Source: Methyloceanibacter sp.
Lineage (GTDB): Bacteria; Pseudomonadota; Alphaproteobacteria; Rhizobiales; Methyloligellaceae
Direction: 5' to 3'
Assembly: GCA_018067145.1 (NCBI GenBank)
Contig: JAGPVD010000071.1
Location: 1-64,000 of the forward strand
DNA: 64,000 nucleotides
The notes beneath the pieces are model-generated. The model had not been told where the DNA came from. It did not search any database and saw nothing but the letters and a program-made list of their open reading frames with translations. Shown here in pieces: positions 1 through 8,274 of this stretch (positions are counted from its first letter, which is position 1; every line of letters begins with the position of its first letter). Both the position numbers and the translations under genes were made by a program.

Positions 1-2
1 AT

Positions 3-878
3 CGCGCCGAGAAGGATGCGCTGATCGCCGAGCTTGAGAAGTCAAAGTCGATCTCCGACGACGCACGTCTGCGCGCCGAGGAAGCCAACCTCGCCAAATC
101 GCGCTTTCTTGCCACCATGAGTCACGAGTTGCGCACACCGCTTAACGCCATTCTCGGCTTCTCCGAGATCATGCGCGCGGAGATTCTGGGGGCTCACGCC
201 AACCCTACTTATAAAGAATACGCCAACGACATCCACGAGAGCGGCCAGCACCTGCTCAACCTCATCAACGAGGTTCTCGACATCAGCCGCATCGAGGCCG
301 GCCGTTACGAACTCAACGAGGCGCCTATCGTGCTCGCCGATGTGGCCGAGGATTGTCAGCGCCTCATGCGGCTGCGCGCCGAGAACAAAGCGCTAAAAAT
401 TGTCGAGGCGTTCGATGAGAACCTACCGAAACTCTGGGCCGACGAACGAGCCGTCCGGCAGATTTGCCTCAACCTTCTGTCCAACGCCATCAAGTTCACG
501 CCCTCCGGCGGCACCGTCACGCTCGCGGTTGGGCGCACGCTGCATGGCGGCCAATATCTGAGTGTGAAGGACACAGGCCCCGGAATCCCCGACGAGGAAA
601 TGCCGCGCGTACTGCGCAGCTTTGGCCAGGGGTCGCTGGCCCATGAGACGGCGGAAGGCGGGACCGGGCTCGGCCTCCCCATCAGCAAGGGGTTGGCCGA
701 ACTGCATGACGGTATTTTCGAGCTGAAAAGCAAGCTCCGCTATGGCACCGAGGTCATCGTCACCCTGCCCCGCAGCCGGGTCATGAAGGTCTTGCCGCGG
801 CTCGTCGAGCCCGGCGAGAAGCGGTTAGCGGCGCCCCTCGTGCCTTGGCGCGAGGCGGAAGATAAGCGGGCCAGCTAG
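3..878 (+). CDS. Histidine kinase C-terminal part (HisKA + HATPase), PdhS/PleC-like; 5' end outside window
   Basis: Frame stays open from base 3 upstream of the listed ATG ([16 protein letters not shown]...); H-box [17 protein letters not shown]-box [12 protein letters not shown]-box [10 protein letters not shown]. Confidence 0.9.
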   Translation, partial: RAEKDALIAELEKSKSISDDARLRAEEANLAKSRFLATMSHELRTPLNAILGFSEIMRAEILGAHANPTYKEYANDIHESGQHLLNLINEVLDISRIEAGRYELNEAPIVLADVAEDCQRLMRLRAENKALKIVEAFDENLPKLWADERAVRQICLNLLSNAIKFTPSGGTVTLAVGRTLHGGQYLSVKDTGPGIPDEEMPRVLRSFGQGSLAHETAEGGTGLGLPISKGLAELHDGIFELKSKLRYGTEVIVTLPRSRVMKVLPRLVEPGEKRLAAPLVPWREAEDKRAS

Positions 879-988
879 CAGCCATTTTTCGACCGTCCGG
901 CAGCGATTGCCCTCCCCCGACAGACTCCCTACATAGGTCCCGGGACTTATGTCCCCTATGCCGCGAAGCTCTTGCACTGGCACCAATC

Positions 989-1183
989 TTGGAAACGCCT
1001 TGCGTCAATATCTGTCTGCTCGACGGTCCGTCAGGGTTCTGCATCGGCTGTGGCCGCAGCGGCGATGAAATCGCGGGCTGGGTCGACATGACGCCGGCCG
1101 AACGCCGTGCCATCATGGACATTCTGCCTGAGCGCTTGGAGCACCTGGAGCGCCAGAAGAAAGCGGAAGGTTCGCACGCGTGA
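989..1183 (+). CDS. DUF1289 family small Cys-rich protein
   Basis: [31 protein letters not shown] motif. Confidence 0.85.
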   Translation: METPCVNICLLDGPSGFCIGCGRSGDEIAGWVDMTPAERRAIMDILPERLEHLERQKKAEGSHA

Positions 1184-1881
1184 CCACTTGGCTCGCCCTG
1201 TTCATCCTCGCGCTCGGCGCCATGATGCTCGTAGGCGACGACAACGGCATGATCGCCGGGCTCGACGCCACGACCTTCGGCTATGTGGCGTTTTTTCTCG
1301 CACTCCTCGTCTATGTCGCTGGCGGACTCGTGACGCGATATGCGGGCGGCACGTCCGCCATGTTCCGCGACGCGGTGACCTGGCTTGCCCTCGGGCTCGG
1401 GCTCGTGACGCTCTATGCTTACAAGGATGAGCTGACACCGATTGCCACGCGCGTCGTGGGCGAGCTTCTGCCCGGCACGGCCATGACCGTCGAGGAGAGT
1501 TCGAACGGACTCACCGAGGTGCGTATCAGGCGGCGTCTCAACGGACATTTCACCGCCACCGTGGAGGTCAACGGCAAGGCGATCTCGATGATCGTCGACA
1601 CTGGTGCCTCGTCCATTGTGCTCCGTCCCGAAGACGCGAGGAAAGCCGGCATCGATCCCGACACGCTCACCTACCGAACGCCGGTGATGACAGCCAATGG
1701 GCGCACCGTGGCGGCGCGGGTTTGGCTCGACGTGGTCTCCGTGGGAACGTTGGACCGCACCAAGGTTGAGGCTCTCGTGGCCCAGCCCGGCTCACTGAGC
1801 CAAAGTCTGCTCGGTATGAGTTTCTTAAGCCGCCTCCGCTCCTATGAGTTTTCCGGCGATTTCCTAACCCTGCGCGGCTAA
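1180..1881 (+). CDS. Retropepsin-like aspartic protease, TIGR02281/clan AA type, with N-terminal TM segments
   Basis: [10 protein letters not shown] active-site motif; C-terminal [10 protein letters not shown]; overlaps upstream ORF by 4 nt. Confidence 0.85.
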   Translation: MTTWLALFILALGAMMLVGDDNGMIAGLDATTFGYVAFFLALLVYVAGGLVTRYAGGTSAMFRDAVTWLALGLGLVTLYAYKDELTPIATRVVGELLPGTAMTVEESSNGLTEVRIRRRLNGHFTATVEVNGKAISMIVDTGASSIVLRPEDARKAGIDPDTLTYRTPVMTANGRTVAARVWLDVVSVGTLDRTKVEALVAQPGSLSQSLLGMSFLSRLRSYEFSGDFLTLRG

Positions 1882-1917
1882 GGCCCGCAGAAAAGGCCGG
1901 TTTCGGAGCGAGGCATT

Positions 1918-2466
1918 TTGCGTTCAGCCACTAAACATGCGCTGCGCGAAGCGATGCAGTGGGGCACTCTCGCGCTCGGCATCGCCGCCGCGATCTATTT
2001 CTTTGACGATCTGCGTGCGGCTTTCACGCACGCAAACCCCGCCTCATCGATCGCTAGTCTAGCCATGGGTGAAAAGAAGGGTTCCTCGGGCTTCTCCGGC
2101 GAAGTACGGCTGAGAGGAGATCGCCGCGGTCATTTCATCTTCAAAGGGGCCGTCGACGATCGCCCCCTGACATTCATGGCCGACACTGGCGCCACCATCG
2201 TGGTGCTCAGCTACGATGGTGCAAAACAGGCCGGCCTGGCGCCGCATAATCTTGATTTTTCCGCCCACGCTCAGACCGCGAACGGCATCGCCCGTGTCGC
2301 CCCCGTGACGCTCGACCGCGTGCGCGTTGGAAGCATTACGGTCCGGGACATCCGCGCAGCCTTAGCCGAGAAAGGCATGCTGAGCACCAATCTTCTCGGC
2401 ATGAGTTTTTTAGGCCGGCTCAAGAGTTTCCATATCCAAGACGGCGAACTGGTCCTTATTCAATAG
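1918..2466 (+). CDS. Second retropepsin-like aspartic protease (tandem paralogue), TTG start
   Basis: ADTGATIVVLSYDGAKQAGL and LLGMSFLGRL motifs; one N-terminal TM segment. Confidence 0.83.
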   Translation: MRSATKHALREAMQWGTLALGIAAAIYFFDDLRAAFTHANPASSIASLAMGEKKGSSGFSGEVRLRGDRRGHFIFKGAVDDRPLTFMADTGATIVVLSYDGAKQAGLAPHNLDFSAHAQTANGIARVAPVTLDRVRVGSITVRDIRAALAEKGMLSTNLLGMSFLGRLKSFHIQDGELVLIQ

Positions 2467-2577
2467 CGCCACTTGGCCGCCTGGCCCGGCACATTTCGAT
2501 TTGCTGATTTCGGTGGACTTCTGCTACCCCTCTGAGCCGCCGATCATCCAACGAACCGTGCCTATTCAGGGGGAAGT

Positions 2578-4080
2578 ATGTTTCCAAAACCGCGCCAAGA
2601 CCTCGTTCCCAACACCGCCGAGTTCGAGCGTCTGCCTTTGGTCAAAGTGACTGGATTCCGCGAATACGACGCGCGCTGGCTTTACCCACAAGAGATCAAC
2701 CTGCTTGGCATGGAGGCGGTCGGGCTTGGCATCACCACGTTGATGCGCGAACGCCGCGTGCCGCTGCGCATAGTGGTCGGCCACGACTTCCGCTCGTACT
2801 CGATGGCGATCAAGGCGGCGCTAACCACGGGCCTGCTCGCCGGCGGTGCCGAGGTGCACGACATCGGCTTGGCGCTCTCGCCCATGGCGTATTTCGCACA
2901 GTTCGATCTCGACGTCATGGCCGTCGCCATGGTCACCGCCAGCCATAACGACAATGGCTGGACGGGCATCAAGATGGGCATTCAGAGGCCCCTGACCTTC
3001 TCGCCCGAGGACATGACCGATCTGAAGAATATCGTGATGAACGCGAAGTTCGCGCCCTATCACGAGGGCGCCAAATATATCTACGTCCCGGATATGCCTG
3101 AGCGCTACATCGCGGACTTGCTCAAGCGCCCCAAACTGAACCGCCCTCTGAAGGTGGTGGTCTCATGCGGCAACGGTACGGCCGGCGCGTTTGCCCCGCA
3201 GGTCCTTGCCGCAATCGGCTGCGACGTCATCCCGCTCAATTGCGAACTCGACCACTCCTTCCCGGCTCACAACCCGAACCCCGAAGACCTGGCCATGCTG
3301 AATGCCACGCGCGATGTCGTGCTTGAGCATAAGGCGGATCTCGGGCTGATCTTCGACGGCGACGGCGACCGCTGCGGCGTCGTGGACAATACGGGCGAGG
3401 CCATCTATGCAGACAAAGTCGGCGTGATGCTCGCCCGCGACATCGCCAAGCAGAACCCAAACGCGCATTTTGTCGCCGACGTAAAGTCCACCGGCCTTTT
3501 CCAGACCGACCCGGTGCTGAAGGAACACGGTGCCAAGACGGCCCTTTGGAAGACGGGACACTCTTATATCAAGCGCTACAGCCACGAAACCGGCGCGCTT
3601 GTCGGCTTCGAGAAATCGGGTCACTTCTTCTTCAACCCGCCTCTCGGCCGGGGCTATGACGATGGCTTGGTCTCCGCGCTCGCCGTGCTCGACATGCTCG
3701 ACCGCGCGCCCGACAAGACCCTTGCCGATCTCAAAGAGGCACTGCCGCGCACGTGGCAGTCGCCCACCATGTCGCCCCATTGCGCCGACGAAATAAAATA
3801 CGACGTTGTCGACCGCGTGGTGAAACGCTTCGAGGAAATCGCCGCGCAAGGCGGCAAGCTGGCCGGGCAGAGCATTCGCGAGGTGATCACCGTCAACGGC
3901 ATCAGGATCGTGCTCGAGGACGGCACGTGGGGGCTGGTGCGCGCATCGTCCAACAAGCCGGAGCTAGTGGTCGTGGTGGAGAGCCCGACCTCGGAGGCGA
4001 ATATGCGCGCCATCTTCACCGAGATCGATGACGAGCTTGCGAAGCACAAGGAAGTCGGCGAGTACAACCAGAAAATCTAG
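2578..4080 (+). CDS. Phosphomannomutase/phosphoglucomutase
   Basis: 500 aa; TASHNDNGWTGIK catalytic loop, FDGDGDRCGVVD metal loop, GFEKSGHFFF. Confidence 0.93.
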   Translation: MFPKPRQDLVPNTAEFERLPLVKVTGFREYDARWLYPQEINLLGMEAVGLGITTLMRERRVPLRIVVGHDFRSYSMAIKAALTTGLLAGGAEVHDIGLALSPMAYFAQFDLDVMAVAMVTASHNDNGWTGIKMGIQRPLTFSPEDMTDLKNIVMNAKFAPYHEGAKYIYVPDMPERYIADLLKRPKLNRPLKVVVSCGNGTAGAFAPQVLAAIGCDVIPLNCELDHSFPAHNPNPEDLAMLNATRDVVLEHKADLGLIFDGDGDRCGVVDNTGEAIYADKVGVMLARDIAKQNPNAHFVADVKSTGLFQTDPVLKEHGAKTALWKTGHSYIKRYSHETGALVGFEKSGHFFFNPPLGRGYDDGLVSALAVLDMLDRAPDKTLADLKEALPRTWQSPTMSPHCADEIKYDVVDRVVKRFEEIAAQGGKLAGQSIREVITVNGIRIVLEDGTWGLVRASSNKPELVVVVESPTSEANMRAIFTEIDDELAKHKEVGEYNQKI

Positions 4081-4139
4081 GGCACTTCCGGCGCGCCTGA
4101 ACGCAACAGAACCGTTAGATCTCTGTTGCAAATCTGCAA

Positions 4140-4302
4140 TCCGAATCTGTTTCCTTCGCGCTTGTCGAGGAGGCTTGGCTCGACTGGCATTGCGGCGCCT
4201 CCTACAGGGAGTATAGGGAGCGCACCGCGCGGTTCTTCGACGCGTCAGGGCTTGTCCTTGCCGTACTCGAGAAGAAGCAACCCTCGCGTCATACCAGCTA
4301 AC
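4140..4302 (+). pseudogene. C-terminal remnant of an isoprenylcysteine methyltransferase-like membrane protein (tentative)
   Basis: Frame reading ...VSFALVEEAWLDWHCGASYREYRERTARFF..., with no start or N-terminal domain. Confidence 0.35.
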
Positions 4303-4310
4303 GCCAGACG

Positions 4311-5333
4311 CTATTCGGCGGCAACGACTTGGGCGGCTGCGCCCCTGACGATACTGTGCGCCTGCTCTAGCACCGCGAACCCAGCCCCATCCAAATGCGC
4401 GTTTTCGGCGAGATGGCGGCGGAAGGCCCGCGCCCGGGGCTGCCCATGGAACAGTCCGAGGATGTGGCGGGTCATGGAATTGAGCCGGGCCCCGCGGGCA
4501 AGTTCGCGCTCCACGTAAGGCTTGAACGCGTCGAGCACCTGATCCCGCGTCAGCACCGGCGTATCAGCACGATAGAGCGCCCGGTCCACCTCGGCCAGAA
4601 GATATGGATCGGCATAGGCCGCACGGCCCAGCATCACACCGTCCGTAAGCTCGAGATGCGGCTGCGCCTCAGTTAAGGACGCGATGCCACCATTGATGAT
4701 GATCTCAAGATCCGGCCGGCGCGCCTTCAGCCGATGAACGCGGTCATGATCGAGCGGCGGCACGTCCCGGTTCTCTTTAGGGCTCAAACCTTGCAGCCAG
4801 GCTTTGCGCGCATGGACGATGAAAGTGGTGCAGCCGGCCTTGGCCACCTCGTTGATGAAGCGATCCAGGCTCTCTTCGGCATCCTGATCGTCGATGCCGA
4901 TGCGGCACTTCACGGTGACGGGCACGGAAGCAGCTTCGCCCATGGCGGCCACGCATTCGGCAACGAGCTTCGGGTCGGCCATGAGACAAGCCCCGAAGCG
5001 CCCCGACTGCACGCGGTCCGAGGGACAGCCGATATTGAGATTGATTTCGTCGTAGCCCCAGTCCGCGCCGATGCGCGAAGCCTCGGCCAACTTCTTAGGA
5101 TCGCTGCCGCCAAGCTGGAGTCCGACCGGCTGCTCGGCGGGATCGAAACCCAGCACGCGCTCGCGGTCGCCATAGAGCACAGCCTCCGCCGTCACCATCT
5201 CGGTGTAGAGAAACGCGCGCGCGGACATTAGGCGCAGGAAGCTGCGGCAGTGGCGGTCGGTCCACTCCATCATGGGCGCGACGCAAAAGCGGTGTTCTTT
5301 TTTTGTGGACTGGTTCAACATCTCTTCAAGCAT
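4311..5333 (-). CDS. dusA: tRNA-dihydrouridine synthase DusA (start re-assigned to ATG at 5333)
   Basis: FCVAPMMEWTDRHCRSFLR, NLNIGCPSDRVQSGRFGACLM, NGGIASL. Confidence 0.92.
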   Translation of the reverse strand: MLEEMLNQSTKKEHRFCVAPMMEWTDRHCRSFLRLMSARAFLYTEMVTAEAVLYGDRERVLGFDPAEQPVGLQLGGSDPKKLAEASRIGADWGYDEINLNIGCPSDRVQSGRFGACLMADPKLVAECVAAMGEAASVPVTVKCRIGIDDQDAEESLDRFINEVAKAGCTTFIVHARKAWLQGLSPKENRDVPPLDHDRVHRLKARRPDLEIIINGGIASLTEAQPHLELTDGVMLGRAAYADPYLLAEVDRALYRADTPVLTRDQVLDAFKPYVERELARGARLNSMTRHILGLFHGQPRARAFRRHLAENAHLDGAGFAVLEQAHSIVRGAAAQVVAAE

Positions 5334-5495
5334 GTTGATTATGCACTCATAGACCCGTCTGCTCTTTGAGGTCTGGGCATCGCTGCTCTTTGCACAATCG
5401 CAAGTACTACAAATTGTGGCAAACGGTGGTGATGCGCTAGGGGCCGACGAACTCCTGCAACGGCTTCTACTTGGCACCAATTCCGCACCACTCCC

Positions 5496-5813
5496 TCAGC
5501 GGTGTTCCTCGCCCCAGTTATAGAGCGCCTTTAGCACAGGGCCGAGCGCGTGGCCCTTGTCGGTGAGAAGGTATTCGTAGCGGGGCGGGTGGCTCTCATA
5601 AAGCCGCGTGGTGATCACGCCTTGGGCCTCTAGTGTCTTGAGCCGCGCCGACAGCGTATTGGGCGCAATACCGGGCAGCTCCGCCTCAAAACCCTGAAAG
5701 CGCAAAGGGCCTCTGCGGAATAGGTCGCGCAGGATAAGCAGCGACCATTTCTCGCCAATCACATCCAGCGCCCGGGCCACCGGGCAATCTTCCTGACCAT
5801 ATCCGCTCGCCAT
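5496..5813 (-). CDS. HxlR-family winged-helix regulator
   Basis: CPVARALDVIGEKWSLLILRDLFRRGPLRFQGFEAELPGIAPNTLSARLK. Confidence 0.93.
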   Translation of the reverse strand: MASGYGQEDCPVARALDVIGEKWSLLILRDLFRRGPLRFQGFEAELPGIAPNTLSARLKTLEAQGVITTRLYESHPPRYEYLLTDKGHALGPVLKALYNWGEEHR

Positions 5814-5865
5814 ACCAGTGACTTAGCCATCTCCCTCCTAAATGTCAAGCTTCTTGCTATTGACA

Positions 5866-5890
5866 AGTCACTATCATAATAATAGTTACT
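5866..5890. promoter_or_regulatory. Imperfect inverted repeat AGTCACTAT-N7-ATAGTTACT, candidate HxlR operator
   Basis: Arms at 5866-5874 and 5882-5890, 8/9 complementary, in the divergent gap between 5813 and 5925. Confidence 0.45.
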
Positions 5891-5924
5891 GGTCACTCTT
5901 CACCGCCCTAAGGAGGATATTCCA

Positions 5925-6830
5925 ATGACCACCAAAAATGCCGACAGCTACACGAGGACTTGGAGCCCCGATGGCGACATCGCCAATCTCGCCCTCGCCG
6001 ATGGCACCCATCTCAGATATCTCAAAACCGGGCGAGGCCCGGCGCTGGTCCTGCTACACACGCTCAGGACCCAGCTCGACTATTACCAACGCTTGATCCC
6101 GCTTCTGGCAGATAAGTTCACCGTCTACGCCGTCGACTTTCCAGGTCTCGGCTGGTCCGACATCAAGCCCGGCGCCAGCTACGAGGAACCGGCGCTGCGC
6201 GGAGCGATCGTTGAATTTGTCGAGGCGCTGAACCTTGAGGACGTGACGCTCGTCGGCGAGTCCATCGGCGCCACGGTCGCCCTCACCGCCTCGACGGAAC
6301 TCGGGTCACGCGTCCAACAGGTCATCGCGCTCAACACCTACGACTATCCGCAAGGGGTGGAGCGGGCGAACTTGCTGGCTTCCATCGTTGTCAAGGGCAT
6401 GCGGATTCCGGTGATGGGTCTCATGTTCTCCAAGCTAGCCAATCCGGCAATTCTCGGCGGGATCATGGGAGGCGGATTCTACGATCCGAAAAAGCTGCCG
6501 AAGGACTTCGTTCTCGAACAGCTTCGGAGCGGCAAACGGCCCGGCTATGCCAGCGTCGAAACCAAATACTTCCGCGCGCTCCCGAGCTATATCGCGGCGC
6601 GCAACCTCTATCCGCGCATCACCGCACCCGTTACCTTGTCTTACGGCGATCATGACTGGTCGACCCCGCAAGAGCGGCGCGACGTGGCGCGGCTGGTCCC
6701 CGGCAGTCGGATGATCACACTGCGGCAGGCGGGTCATTTCTCAGCGCTTGAGCACCCTGAGGACATCGCCCGCATCGCGCTCGACGTGACGGCCTCGGCC
6801 AATCACACGCCGATGCTGCGAAGCGCCTAA
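5925..6830 (+). CDS. Alpha/beta hydrolase
   Basis: GRGPALVLLHTLRTQ, nucleophile elbow VGESIGATVA, C-terminal QAGHFSALEHPE. Confidence 0.88.
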   Translation: MTTKNADSYTRTWSPDGDIANLALADGTHLRYLKTGRGPALVLLHTLRTQLDYYQRLIPLLADKFTVYAVDFPGLGWSDIKPGASYEEPALRGAIVEFVEALNLEDVTLVGESIGATVALTASTELGSRVQQVIALNTYDYPQGVERANLLASIVVKGMRIPVMGLMFSKLANPAILGGIMGGGFYDPKKLPKDFVLEQLRSGKRPGYASVETKYFRALPSYIAARNLYPRITAPVTLSYGDHDWSTPQERRDVARLVPGSRMITLRQAGHFSALEHPEDIARIALDVTASANHTPMLRSA

Positions 6831-6861
6831 CGGCGGCAGAAAGACTACTCCCTAGGTGAAA

Positions 6862-6894
6862 CGCCGGGGCTTCGGGAAAGACGAAGCCCCGGCG
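6862..6894 (+). terminator. Strong hairpin with perfect 13-bp stem downstream of the hydrolase; no T-tract
   Basis: CGCCGGGGCTTCG-ggaaaga-CGAAGCCCCGGCG. Confidence 0.55.
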
Positions 6895-6937
6895 CGACGC
6901 GTGAGCACTCCACCGGCCAGCCGCCAACGGTGAACAC

Positions 6938-7252
6938 CGGTAACCCGGAAGCGCTTGTCTCAGGAACCGGGCTTGCCATGACGGAAGTCTATGTGCTGGC
7001 GGGCGAGCTGCATCGCGCGAAGGGGGCGACTATCGCGAAGCCTTCCGCCGCCAAGAACAGCTCTTGCGCCCGTTCGTTGAGGGAAAGCAGGAGTCGGCGA
7101 AGGATTTCGCCTCCTCATTCGTACCAAAGACAGCGTTCGGCGTCTGGGTCCGCAACCAAGCGACAAAGCTCATGGCGATCCCGCAGGTGGCCAATTTCTT
7201 CATCGGCCGAACTCTGCGGGACGATATCGATATGCCCGATTACGACATGTGA
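6938..7252 (+). pseudogene. C-terminal remnant of FAD-dependent monooxygenase, frameshifted
   Basis: SGTGLAMTEVYVLAGELHRA in one frame, then GDYREAFRRQEQLLRPFVEGKQESAKDFASSFVPKTAFGVWVRNQATKL in another; shift at GGGGG (7022-7026). Confidence 0.7.
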
Positions 7253-7283
7253 TTTCGGAGAGCGCTGGCGCCTCAAAGCCTCA

Positions 7284-8168
7284 TCACGGCTGAGCCGGTG
7301 GCGTCTCCGCGTCCTCGTCCGTCGGCGCATCTTCAGCTTGCGGCTCGGGAACAGATTCCGGCGGGGCCAGCGGATGAGGATGGGAGATCATATAGGCCGC
7401 CACGTCCCAGGCCTCCTGCACGCTAAGCACTGGCGCTTGGTAGTCGGCGCCGGTCGGCATGTTGGCGCGGATATAAGAGGCGGCGTAAGCGGTTTGAGCC
7501 ATGCCCGCAGCGGCGTTGAAACTCGTATCCCCCCAGAGCGGCGGCACGTAATAGCCGACTTCCGGGCTCGCCTTGGGTTCCCCCTGGCCGTTCGCCCCAT
7601 GGCAACTCGTACAGTGCTTGACGTAGACTAAATCCCCGCGCCTCGCATCGGGAGCGTCTTGCGGAAAAGCGATCGGCATCAAACCCATGCCCGGCACCCG
7701 CACACCTTCCGGCGTGTCCGTGCCGATGAACTTCATGTAGGCGATCAGTCCCGCCATCTCGCGGCTTTCGTCCGGCAAGGCGCGGCCGTTCAGGCCTAGC
7801 TCCATGCAGGCATTGATGCGCGTCGTCAAGGGGATCACACGGTTATCGACCATCATCGGGAAGGTAGCGACGGTGGAGACAAAAGGCGCCGCGAAGGGTT
7901 GGAGACCCGCTTTCAGATGGCAACTTTGGCAGGCGAGATCGTTGCCGCCATAAGCCATGGCCGGATCTTCAGCGCTCTTGCCGATATGGCGCGGCGTGTT
8001 GACGATCAGCTCCTTGCCGTAGCGGATCAAATCGCTGTCAGGGCCAGGTTCAAGCTTGGCGATGTCCGCCTTGTACCAATTGGCCTGCTTGTCCCATAGG
8101 AGATAGCCGCCGCCGAACCCGGTCAGGACCGCGAGCACAATAAGAATATCAGTCAGAATCGTTCGCAA
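7284..8168 (-). CDS. Membrane-anchored diheme c-type cytochrome, TsdA/thiosulfate dehydrogenase-like
   Basis: Two CXXCH motifs (CQSCH, CTSCH); GNDLACQSCHLKAGLQPFAAPFV, INACMELGLNGRALP, YVPPLWGDTSFNAAAGM. Confidence 0.8.
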   Translation of the reverse strand: MRTILTDILIVLAVLTGFGGGYLLWDKQANWYKADIAKLEPGPDSDLIRYGKELIVNTPRHIGKSAEDPAMAYGGNDLACQSCHLKAGLQPFAAPFVSTVATFPMMVDNRVIPLTTRINACMELGLNGRALPDESREMAGLIAYMKFIGTDTPEGVRVPGMGLMPIAFPQDAPDARRGDLVYVKHCTSCHGANGQGEPKASPEVGYYVPPLWGDTSFNAAAGMAQTAYAASYIRANMPTGADYQAPVLSVQEAWDVAAYMISHPHPLAPPESVPEPQAEDAPTDEDAETPPAQP

Positions 8169-8274
8169 AATGCCGGCTCCCCCAACAGGCCCGATCTTTA
8201 CACTATGCTAGGCGCATCTGTGCCACGCACGTTGAATCCTTATATGAGCTGTGAGCCCACATGGTCTTGAAAGC

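Noticed and set aside
781-1548. 255-aa minus-strand ORF
   Set aside because: Antisense to the kinase end, DUF1289 and retropepsin genes; no recognisable domain.
6930-7631. 233-aa plus-strand ORF
   Set aside because: Only its first ~30 residues match the monooxygenase remnant. The rest is out of frame or antisense to the cytochrome gene.
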